Under the pieces are notes generated by a model. The model ran no database searches. It was not told the DNA's origin and was given only the letters and a program-made list of their open reading frames with translations. Both the position numbers and the translations under genes were made by a program. This document shows, piece by piece, positions 1 through 6,250 of a stretch of 11,247 nt of DNA. Position 1 is the stretch's first letter. Each line of letters starts with the position of its first letter. The DNA is taken from positions 1-11,247 of the forward strand of contig JADHSW010000087.1 in NCBI GenBank assembly GCA_016776705.1, read 5' to 3'. Origin of the DNA: Rhodospirillales bacterium. GTDB taxonomy: Bacteria; Pseudomonadota; Alphaproteobacteria; Rhodospirillales; JABHCV01.

Positions 1-192
1 ACTATCGTGATGTTTAGCGTGATGTTTTTCTTTGGATGGAAAATGTGGGATTTGGTCGATGGAAAGTTCCAGCCCACATTAAGGAATGGGAAACTGGGGC
101 AGCTTCAAAACCAAGTCATAGAATGGTCAATAAAATTTGCGTTTTATGGCTTTGTTGCTCTGATGGCCTACGCTGCAATAACTGGATTGTAA
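1..192 (+). CDS. C-terminal part of a small membrane protein, or a complete ~61 aa membrane protein
   Basis: The frame is open from the first base of the window to a TAA at 190-192, so the gene may begin outside. Candidate starts inside are GTG at 7 and ATG at 10, but no ribosome binding site can be judged because the upstream sequence is missing. The product has two hydrophobic stretches, a short one rich in Met and Phe near the left end and a C-terminal one of about 18 residues (around AFYGFVALMAYAAITGL), joined by a polar segment with several Lys, Arg and Gln. That pattern suggests a two-helix inner-membrane protein or the tail of a larger one. I do not recognise a family. The gene runs on the opposite strand to the tRNA and kinase to its right and converges with them. 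Confidence 0.45.
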   Translation, partial: TIVMFSVMFFFGWKMWDLVDGKFQPTLRNGKLGQLQNQVIEWSIKFAFYGFVALMAYAAITGL

Positions 193-346
193 TATTGGTG
201 GAAATGGTCAGGGCACGCCCGGCGAGAAAGTAACCCATTTGTAACCGAACGGGTCTAAATCAGGTCCCACCAAGCCGAATTAATAATTTTTTCTATGAAT
301 TCATAACAGCCTCAAATCGCTGCCATTAAGCTGCCATTTTCTTCTT

Positions 347-386
347 AAAACCAAACAACGCCCCAGCCGTTTCCGGCTAAGGCGTT
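347..386 (-). terminator. Rho-independent terminator of the tRNA-Lys transcript
   Basis: Read on the minus strand, AACGCC pairs with GGCGTT (outer stem, 381-386 with 357-362) and AGCCG with CGGCT (inner stem, 374-378 with 365-369). The two T bases between the stem parts face two G bases, so wobble pairs would make a continuous stem of about 13 bp closed by a GAAA loop. The stem is followed by GTTTGGTTTT. It starts nine bases past the CCA end of the tRNA, the expected place for its terminator. On the plus strand the T-rich tail is much shorter, so minus is the preferred direction, although it could also serve the gene at 1-192. Confidence 0.75.
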
Positions 387-394
387 GATTTTAA

Positions 395-470
<76 letters not shown>

Positions 471-484
471 TTAGTATTGAATTT

Positions 485-502
485 AAGCGCTTTTCAGCGC
501 TT
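485..502. repeat. Perfect 7-bp inverted repeat just upstream of the tRNA
   Basis: AAGCGCT (485-491) and AGCGCTT (496-502) are perfect inverted copies separated by four bases. In minus-strand RNA this gives a 7-bp stem with a GAAA tetraloop ending 15 nt before the 5' end of tRNA-Lys, so it may lie in the tRNA precursor leader if transcription begins upstream of it. No T run follows on either strand, so it is not a canonical terminator. The arm shares the hexamer GCGCTT with the tRNA acceptor end. Confidence 0.4.
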
Positions 503-717
503 CTGGAGAAGAACCGTCCAATCCTGCTTCTGATTGATCCTATTCCTTTCCGGTTGGCTGGGCATCATATAAAACGGCATCGGCCATGGCGCAACTTCTT
601 TATTTATCTTCGCCGCCTATCTTGGGCATATTCATGCCATGACGTATTATCTCCAAGCATAAAGAAAACTGGATTCCCCTTTTTCAGACTTGAAATTACT
701 CGCCACCCCGGGACCGT

Positions 718-2985
718 TCAATTGACTGAAATATCGTCCTTGCCATCCAGAATATTTCGAACGGCAATGGCAAGTTCTGACTGGTTATAGGGCTTGTTCA
801 ACAAATTGGCGGCTAATTTCGCATATTGTGACCCGTCCGGGCTAAAGTAATCTTCCTTCTTTTTGGTAAACCCGCTTGTCAACAATGCCTTGAGTGATGG
901 GCGGATTTTTTGTGCGGCGATGGCCAACTGATAGCCATCCAGTTCGCCGGGCATGATAATATCGCTGAACAACAGATCAATGTCCTGGTTGTCCTGGATA
1001 ATTTTCAGAGCCTGATCGCCATTTTGTGCCGAAATTGTACGATAGCCTAAATCCTGCAAATGCGAGACGGCAATTTCGACCAGCCCCTCTTCATCGTCGA
1101 CCACCAGAATGGTTTCTTTTCCACCCGGCAGAGCGCCTTCGCTGGCATGTTTATTATCACGATTACTTTCTGTATTGCCCCTGGGCAAATACAGGGTGAC
1201 CGTCGTTCCTTTTCCAGGCTCGGAATAAATATTCATGTGTCCACCGGAACGCTGCACAAACCCGTAAACCATGCTCAATCCCAGGCCTGTTCCCTTGCCT
1301 TCCTCCTTGGTTGAGAAAAACGGCTCAAGAACTCTTTCCCTGACTTCCGGGGACATCCCATGTCCATTGTCACTAACCGAAAGCATGACAAACTCACCGA
1401 CCCGACATTGTGGTTTAAGCCTTACATACTCTTCATCCAGCACCTTGTTCGAAGTTTCGATAACCAGCCTGCCGCCATCGGGCATGGCATCCCGGGCATT
1501 CAGGGCCAGATTGAGGACTGTATCCTGAAGATCGCCTGGGTCGACTTCTACCTGCCAAAGATTTTCGCTTAGATGATGTTCAACTTTAATCGCCACCGTC
1601 AGCGATTTGGAAAGCAGTTCCTCCAGGTTTTCGATAAATTGATTTACCGAGGTAAGTTTGGTCCCATGGGCTTCCATACGAGAAAATCCAAGAAGCTTGC
1701 GGGTCAGGTCGGCGCCACGCATAACGCCTTTCAGGGCAACATCTATACGTGCCTGGGCTTTATCATCCTTAACCGTCATACGTTGAAGAATTTGAAGATT
1801 CCCCATAACGATGCCGAGAATATTGTTGAAATCATGGGCGATTCCCCCTGTTAACTGGCCCACAGCCTCCATCTTCTGTGATCGACGGAATTGCTGTTCA
1901 AGTGATTGTAGCTCACTGTTATCTTTACCTGTTCCACGGTACCCCCTGAAGATTCCATCGTGATCAAAAACAGGTGTGCCGTTTACGCTTGCCGAAATAT
2001 GCCCTCCATCCCTGGTTGGGATATCAAAATTGAAATCCCGGAAGGGGCGATGGCTATCCAAATCCCTTAAGTGCGCCCGCCACTTTTCACTCTTGGTGTT
2101 TTCTGCTGCCACTTGAATCCGGGTCTTGCCCAGATAGTAGCTTTCATCGAAACCAGTCGACTCAGTCAACCCCGGTGAAACATATGTGTTTCTATAATTT
2201 TCATCGATTTCCCAAAACCAGTCCGAAGAGGATTGGGCAAAATCGCGAAAGCGCGCTTCACTCTTTTGCAGGTCAGAAATGGAGTTCTGCAATTGAGTCC
2301 GCATGGAATTGATCGCGCTCGATACCTGCTGCAATTCATCGTCGGTGCCGTTAGTCTTTTCCGCACGGTCAAGGACCAGGGGCTGTGACTGAGCATCCAG
2401 AGAAATGGACGATGTGTAGCGGGCCATGGTGTTTAGATGGCGCGTAACCAGCTGGCGAAAGACCAGGAAGAGCGAGCCTGCAAGAAAGAACACCAAGCTC
2501 CCGTAAAAAACTAACGCCTCCAGTGTCTGTAACTTTACGCGCTCGTATATTCCCTGTTTGTCCGCGCTAACATACAGGGTTCCCAGGTGGTGATCCTCTC
2601 CATCTTTTGAAAAGATCAGGGGAAATTCATTCACCAGCACATCCGTAGACGTCTTTTCACCGACCGCCCATACATCGCCGCTCCTGGTTCTTATTTCTGC
2701 ATGCTCGAAATCAGGAGTGTTTAACAATCCTTTCAGTTCAAGCTCGATCTGGCGTGCTGAAAAACTCCAGACACTGGACGCCAGGCTGGGCCCATGGGTG
2801 TTTCGAACACTTTCCAGGCGGTCAGTAATTTTTGTAATTTCAGTTTGGTAGTTATGGATGGTTTGCACAGCCGTGGTAATCAGCGTCGCGATGACCCCCA
2901 GCACCACAATGGTCGAGGTAAGACGTCGGGCAACAGAGCCGGAAAAGGACCGAAGGACTACATCATATATGGTCTTTATATTCAT
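718..2985 (-). CDS. Membrane-bound hybrid sensor histidine kinase (PAS-HisKA-HATPase-REC)
   Basis: This 755-residue protein senses a signal at the inner membrane, autophosphorylates and passes the phosphate to its own receiver domain. Domains in order: TM1 near 23-43; a periplasmic sensor region of about 110 residues with no recognised ligand fold; TM2 near 157-177; a HAMP-like linker ending near 235; a PAS domain about 240-357 starting in the typical SEARFRDFA segment; the HisKA H-box GGIAHDFNN with phospho-acceptor His384; and the ATPase boxes, namely N box with Asn492/Asn496, G1 DNGHGM with Asp539, and G2 GKGTGLGL at 563-570. The receiver starts near 625 with acidic Asp630/Asp631, phospho-acceptor Asp675 in FSDIIMPG and Lys731. 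All catalytic residues are present. A TAA lies two codons before the ATG, which fixes the upstream limit of the frame, but no good Shine-Dalgarno sequence is visible. It lies downstream of an OmpR-type regulator on the same strand and may partner with it. The signal is unknown. Confidence 0.93.
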   Translation of the reverse strand: MNIKTIYDVVLRSFSGSVARRLTSTIVVLGVIATLITTAVQTIHNYQTEITKITDRLESVRNTHGPSLASSVWSFSARQIELELKGLLNTPDFEHAEIRTRSGDVWAVGEKTSTDVLVNEFPLIFSKDGEDHHLGTLYVSADKQGIYERVKLQTLEALVFYGSLVFFLAGSLFLVFRQLVTRHLNTMARYTSSISLDAQSQPLVLDRAEKTNGTDDELQQVSSAINSMRTQLQNSISDLQKSEARFRDFAQSSSDWFWEIDENYRNTYVSPGLTESTGFDESYYLGKTRIQVAAENTKSEKWRAHLRDLDSHRPFRDFNFDIPTRDGGHISASVNGTPVFDHDGIFRGYRGTGKDNSELQSLEQQFRRSQKMEAVGQLTGGIAHDFNNILGIVMGNLQILQRMTVKDDKAQARIDVALKGVMRGADLTRKLLGFSRMEAHGTKLTSVNQFIENLEELLSKSLTVAIKVEHHLSENLWQVEVDPGDLQDTVLNLALNARDAMPDGGRLVIETSNKVLDEEYVRLKPQCRVGEFVMLSVSDNGHGMSPEVRERVLEPFFSTKEEGKGTGLGLSMVYGFVQRSGGHMNIYSEPGKGTTVTLYLPRGNTESNRDNKHASEGALPGGKETILVVDDEEGLVEIAVSHLQDLGYRTISAQNGDQALKIIQDNQDIDLLFSDIIMPGELDGYQLAIAAQKIRPSLKALLTSGFTKKKEDYFSPDGSQYAKLAANLLNKPYNQSELAIAVRNILDGKDDISVN

Positions 2986-3062
2986 GAATTAAGCAGTACT
3001 CATCGAGAGTTGTTTCCGCAGTTGGTGGGATTTTTTTCCTTAAAAGAGGTTGACCTGAAATA

Positions 3063-3119
3063 ACCGATATCGGTGTGAAATTCCAAATGCAATCCTATCC
3101 CGCCGGGAATAAATTTCAC
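3063..3119. promoter_or_regulatory. Palindrome and inverted repeat upstream of the kinase gene, possible operator
   Basis: A perfect 12-bp palindrome, ACCGATATCGGT, lies at 3063-3074, about 78 nt upstream of the kinase ATG. It abuts an inverted repeat, GTGAAATT at 3075-3082 and AATTTCAC at 3112-3119. A regulator binding site is one explanation, and the gene downstream encodes a sensor kinase. I see no convincing -35/-10 pair next to it. Function is inferred only from symmetry and position. Confidence 0.3.
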
Positions 3120-3223
3120 CAAAGACGATAATCTCTTATGCGTCCTTACTTTATACCACCTTTGATCTGAAAATTCCCTAGTTGACACATTTGGACATAT
3201 ATTGAAATTCTCCAGACATTTCC

Positions 3224-3436
3224 ATGAAAAGCGAGGGTCACATACTGTGGGCAACCAGATTAACGGGCATGTGCAGTTGCCATGGCAAAATTCTGATGAT
3301 TGACGATGAAGCTGATTCTCCAAAGGTGATGTGAATTATCCCTGAATTTGATGGCCACGATGTTTTTGAAGCTGTCGATGGAAAATCCGGTCTGAAGGCG
3401 TTTCGCAAAGATAATCCGGGAATTCCATTCCCTGGG
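3224..3436 (+). pseudogene. Degraded response-regulator receiver fragment
   Basis: The plus-strand frame entered at 3287 reads KILMIDDEADSPKVM, a stop at 3332-3334, then a segment ending GHDVFEAVDGKSGLKAF at 3354-3403 and RKDNP up to 3418. This follows the first half of a receiver domain (strand 1 with the acidic DDE, helix 1, the GHxV turn, strand 2, then helix 2) with correct spacing across the stop. A natural start, ATG at 3282, is one base out of frame: one extra A in the run at 3287-3290 would restore MAKILMIDDE. So at least a frameshift and a nonsense change are present. Similarity ends before the phospho-acceptor Asp, just short of the stop of the convergent regulator, which suggests a deletion removed the rest. 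The small frame 3224-3334 is technically open (36 codons), but I see no ribosome binding site for it. Confidence 0.7.
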
Positions 3437-3451
3437 TCCCAGTTGTACAGA

Positions 3452-4168
3452 TTATTTACGAACAACCGACGTGGTAAACATGTAACCGGTATTTCGAATG
3501 GTTTTAATCAATTGCGGCTTTTTGGGGTCTACCTCAATTTTCTTTCTCAGACGCCCGATTTGTACATCTACGCTACGGTCAAAAGCCGGGGTGTAATTCT
3601 GGTGGGTATGGTCCAGAAGCTGGTCCCGGCTAAGAACCATATTGGCATGTTCGACAAGGGCTTGCAGGAGATTGAATTCACCACTTGTTAATTCAACCTG
3701 TTCTCCCTGCGGTGAAGTCAGGTTCATGTTCGATGCATTCAAAGTCCAGCCATCAAAAGAATATTTGTTAGTAGTTGTCGGGGCAGGTTTACTTTTGTTT
3801 TCCACCCTTCTGAGAACCGACCTGACCCGCGCCAACAACTCGCGATTATCAAAAGGTTTGGTCACATAGTCGTCCGCACCGACTTCCAGCCCAACGATCC
3901 TGTCCGTGGTTTCTTGCAGGCCACTTAAAATTATGACACCGGTGTCGTTTTCTTCTTTCAGCTTTCTGGTCAGCGTTAATCCGTCTGTTCCCGGAAGGAT
4001 CATATCAATAATGGCAAGGTCAAAAACCCTGTCCGCCAGTAAAGCCACGGCCTCATCACCATTTGTTGCCGTAAAGACCTGATATCCGGCTTCACTCAGA
4101 ATAAATTTCACCGTATCCAGGATGTCCGGATCATCATCGATAACGATGATATTTGCTTTTTCGCCCAT
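3452..4168 (-). CDS. OmpR/PhoB-family DNA-binding response regulator
   Basis: This 238-residue transcription factor is switched by phosphorylation from a sensor kinase. The receiver domain (about 5-118) has the acidic cluster Asp11-Asp13, phospho-acceptor Asp55 in AIIDMILPG, switch Ser82 and the conserved Lys104 in VTKPF. A linker rich in Thr, Pro and Lys (about 120-134) leads to a winged-helix Trans_reg_C domain (about 135-232), with the expected ELTSGEFNLL segment, the recognition helix around DRSVDVQIGRLRKKIE and the C-terminal hairpin around IKTIRNTGYMF. Length is normal for the family. The ATG at 4168 follows AGGGGGTGG by four bases, a strong ribosome binding site. It is encoded upstream of the hybrid kinase on the same strand, although the 466-bp gap argues for a separate kinase promoter or leader. 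Target genes are unknown. Confidence 0.93.
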   Translation of the reverse strand: MGEKANIIVIDDDPDILDTVKFILSEAGYQVFTATNGDEAVALLADRVFDLAIIDMILPGTDGLTLTRKLKEENDTGVIILSGLQETTDRIVGLEVGADDYVTKPFDNRELLARVRSVLRRVENKSKPAPTTTNKYSFDGWTLNASNMNLTSPQGEQVELTSGEFNLLQALVEHANMVLSRDQLLDHTHQNYTPAFDRSVDVQIGRLRKKIEVDPKKPQLIKTIRNTGYMFTTSVVRK

Positions 4169-4297
4169 AAGGCCACCCCCTGAACTGACACAATTGAATC
4201 AAGCAGAAACGTCAATGAATTAATAGTGAAAAAATAGAGAGGTTACGCTTCAAGCATTGAATTTCAGAATCCTGAATTCCCACAACCATATCCGAAC

Positions 4298-4322
4298 CTC
4301 TTTAATAGACTTTAATAAAGAG
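4298..4322. promoter_or_regulatory. Tandem direct repeat inside an inverted repeat, possible OmpR-type operator
   Basis: On the minus strand TATTAAAG occurs twice with two bases between (plus-strand CTTTAATA at 4300-4307 and 4310-4317), a period of 10 bp or about one helical turn. The block is also bounded by the inverted repeat CTCTTTA/TAAAGAG (4298-4304, 4316-4322). OmpR/PhoB-family proteins bind direct repeats spaced 10-11 bp as tandem dimers, and this site lies 130 bp upstream of a gene for such a regulator. Autoregulation is an inference; the AT-rich sequence could also arise by chance. Confidence 0.35.
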
Positions 4323-4648
4323 CCCGGCACGCATTGTCTGACGCCGGCGTCTTTGGAACAACTTGGCTGTATTGCATAAGAGAAAATTTCTGGTTCATCG
4401 CAATGACCCGTAGGCGAATGAAGATGAGACACACAGGTGCCGCCATGGTGATAAAGGACATCCGCCGAACTGCACGCAAACGGGACAATATGTTCAACGC
4501 CTTCCACTGGCCTGAAATTTTTAGACACATTTTGAATTAAATTGAAATGTTACAGAATTAACGGTGAAACCATCCGGGTCTACGTTAGTCATCGTAAATT
4601 CAAAAGCACATGACACACGGTCCAAAATTATTAATAACCCAGGCGAAC

Positions 4649-4698
4649 ATATGACCCCCATTGGATACCTGCAAAACAGATGATTTTTGGGGTCATAT
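4649..4698 (+). promoter_or_regulatory. 10-bp inverted repeat in the hemerythrin leader
   Basis: ATATGACCCC at 4649-4658 and GGGGTCATAT at 4689-4698 are perfect inverted copies separated by 30 bases, which include a small CTG-CAAAA-CAG element. In RNA this would be a 10-bp stem ending 29 nt before the hemerythrin ATG; in DNA it could be a split operator. No T run follows, so it does not look like a terminator. It does not match a riboswitch class I recognise. Confidence 0.4.
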
Positions 4699-4704
4699 AA
4701 CTCT

Positions 4705-4731
4705 ATGGAAAAGCAAGAAAAGAAAAAATGA
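4705..4731 (+). other. Possible 8-codon leader ORF overlapping the hemerythrin start
   Basis: ATG at 4705 opens a frame encoding MEKQEKKK and stops at TGA 4729-4731, so its stop overlaps the hemerythrin ATG in an ATGA arrangement. Such overlaps are typical of translational coupling. The only purine-rich stretch upstream is GGGG at 4689-4692, which is 12 bases away and lies in the right arm of the inverted repeat. The sequence is very A-rich, so chance occurrence is quite possible. Confidence 0.25.
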
Positions 4732-5147
4732 CTATGCCAATTAATTGGATGACTGATATCGGGATCAGTTTTGACGACCTCAATAACGATCACAAATATT
4801 TATTCGGAATATTTGACCGCATTAAGAAAGTATCCAAACAAGATTGTGACCCCCTGATTGTCGGCACAGCTCTGGCTGAATTAAACGAGTACACCACTGA
4901 TCATTTCCGGCGCGAGGCCGCCATGATGAAGGCATGCTCTTATCCTGACATTGAAATTCACATGCAAGACCACGCGAAGCTTGAAAGGCAACTCAACCAT
5001 TTACTAAGTGAAATGTCCTTTGAAGGAAATGATAACCTGTGCACCAACCTGTTGAATTTTATTGAGAAAGGGCTTGTTGATCACAAATTGATCATGGACA
5101 AGGCCTTTTACACATGGGCGGGAGAAAATGAGACAATCATCAAGTAA
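4728..5147 (+). CDS. Bacteriohemerythrin (single-domain, diiron oxygen-binding protein)
   Basis: This 139-residue cytoplasmic protein is a complete hemerythrin: a four-helix bundle that binds O2 reversibly at a non-haem diiron centre. All seven expected iron ligands are present at family spacing: His22 in NDHKYLF, His59 and Glu63 in HFRRE, His78 and His82 in HMQDH, and His119 and Asp124 in DHKLIMD. The N-terminal INWMTDIGISFDDLNNDH segment is typical of the bacterial family. There is no extra signalling domain or membrane segment, so it likely serves in O2 storage, delivery or sensing rather than as a receptor in itself. The ribosome binding site is weak (an A/G-rich stretch), and the region before it contains an inverted repeat and a tiny overlapping frame. 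It is divergent from the regulator to its left, and a link to that two-component system is only positional. Confidence 0.93.
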   Translation: MTMPINWMTDIGISFDDLNNDHKYLFGIFDRIKKVSKQDCDPLIVGTALAELNEYTTDHFRREAAMMKACSYPDIEIHMQDHAKLERQLNHLLSEMSFEGNDNLCTNLLNFIEKGLVDHKLIMDKAFYTWAGENETIIK

Positions 5148-5353
5148 TCCTTGCCGGAAACGGGAAATTTCCGAAAATTATCACCACTTCACCGCCACCC
5201 ATCCAACAACTTTATGCCTAACTATACACTGGGGTACGACAGCAGATTGGTGATAGGTTAATTTCGCCTGTCGGCATCAACATAACATCGGTTCTCAGGC
5301 AAGAATTCCCACACCATTTTGGGCCACTGATTGCTAAAGGCGAGACGAATTTT

Positions 5354-6232
5354 ATGACGGCTGCCCTTGATGAGAGCTCCAACACCCTAAAAGGCATTCT
5401 CATGATTGTCGGTGCGGGCGCCCTGCTCGCCAGCATGGACGGGATCGGCAAACATCTGATGAGCGACAACCCGGTCCCCGTCGTCATCTGGGCGCGTTAT
5501 TTCTTCCATGCCCTGGTGACATTCATCTTCTTGAGCGCCCGTGGGTCATTGGGCTTTCTGCGGGCCAACCGCCCGGGACTTCAGACATTGCGTGCCGTGC
5601 TGCTGTTGTTCGCCACAGGAACCATGTATTACGCAATTTCCCTGATGCCCCTGGCCAACGCAACGGCCGTTCAATTTCTGGCCCCTGTTCTGGTTACCGC
5701 TTTTTCGGTGCCTATTCTGGGAGAAACTGTTGGCTTTAGACGTTGGGCGGCGGTTGTTGCCGGCTTTTTCGGGGTCGTCATGATTGTTCGCCCGGGATTT
5801 GGTCAATTGGAGTGGGTTTCTGTCCTGCCCCTGTTAACGGCCATTTGCCTGAGCCTGTACATGATCATGACCCGCATCATGCGAACCATGGACCGGGCCG
5901 ACACCACCACCTTTTATTCTACTGCGACGGGAACGATCGTGCTGAGCGCCCTTCTGCCCTTGTTCTGGGAAACTCCTGATTCAAATTCCTGGATGCTGAT
6001 GATGATCATGGGAAGTGCCGGTGCCATGGGGCATTACTTGCTTATTCGCGGCTTCAGTTGCGCTTCGGCCTCGTTTCTGGCACCCTTTTCTTACTTTCAC
6101 CTGCTGTCGTCCCTGCCAATCAGCCTTTTCTTTTTCGGCGACGTTCCAGACGCCTGGATGCTTGGCGGAACAACCCTGATTATCGGTAGCGGACTTTATG
6201 TCTGGTTCAGGGAATCCTTTTCCAGACGTTGA
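5354..6232 (+). CDS. EamA/DMT-superfamily permease
   Basis: This 292-residue inner-membrane protein has about ten hydrophobic helices arranged as two EamA repeats (roughly residues 13-146 and 156-287), the normal size and architecture of the drug/metabolite transporter superfamily. Typical features are the MDGIGKHL segment in helix 1, the ARYFFHALV segment in helix 2, the AISLMPLANATAVQFLAPV stretch in the first repeat, and the APFSYFHLLSSLP segment in the equivalent part of the second repeat. The C-terminus ends in a short basic tail. Members export amino acids, metabolites or drugs, but the substrate cannot be read from sequence. The ATG at 5354 is preceded by AAAGG at 5336-5340, rather far away. 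The gene stands alone and converges on rodA with only 18 nt between stops; I see no clear terminator in that gap. Confidence 0.9.
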   Translation: MTAALDESSNTLKGILMIVGAGALLASMDGIGKHLMSDNPVPVVIWARYFFHALVTFIFLSARGSLGFLRANRPGLQTLRAVLLLFATGTMYYAISLMPLANATAVQFLAPVLVTAFSVPILGETVGFRRWAAVVAGFFGVVMIVRPGFGQLEWVSVLPLLTAICLSLYMIMTRIMRTMDRADTTTFYSTATGTIVLSALLPLFWETPDSNSWMLMMIMGSAGAMGHYLLIRGFSCASASFLAPFSYFHLLSSLPISLFFFGDVPDAWMLGGTTLIIGSGLYVWFRESFSRR

Positions 6233-6250
6233 CGCAGTGATCAACAACAA

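Larger units (their letters stand above)
4169..4727. other. Intergenic region without a convincing gene
   Basis: These 559 bp separate the divergent regulator and hemerythrin genes and should contain both promoters, but I find no strong sigma70-like -35/-10 pair for either. The longest open frames (4334-4540 plus, 68 codons, and 4250-4528 minus, 92 codons) overlap on opposite strands. They match no family I know and lack good ribosome binding sites, so I do not call them. Real structure lies at the two ends: a tandem repeat within an inverted repeat at 4298-4322, and an inverted repeat at 4649-4698. Confidence 0.5.

Noticed and set aside
554..790. Plus-strand open frame of 78 codons overlapping the kinase 3' end
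   Set aside because: It runs antisense into the kinase coding region, has no ribosome binding site that I can see and no recognisable family.
3182..3211. TTGACA as a plus-strand promoter for the receiver relic
   Set aside because: The -35 is perfect, but no acceptable -10 occurs at 16-18 bp spacing.
3000..3465. Minus-strand frames of 107 and 75 codons between regulator and kinase
   Set aside because: They are antisense to the receiver relic, and their translation shows no domain features.
4250..4540. Open frames on both strands (92 codons minus, 68 codons plus)
   Set aside because: They overlap each other, lack ribosome binding sites and resemble no known family; stop-free runs of this length arise by chance.
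5155..5173. CGGAAA/TTTCCG hairpin after the hemerythrin gene as a terminator
   Set aside because: The stem is only six pairs with a seven-base loop, and no T run follows on either strand.
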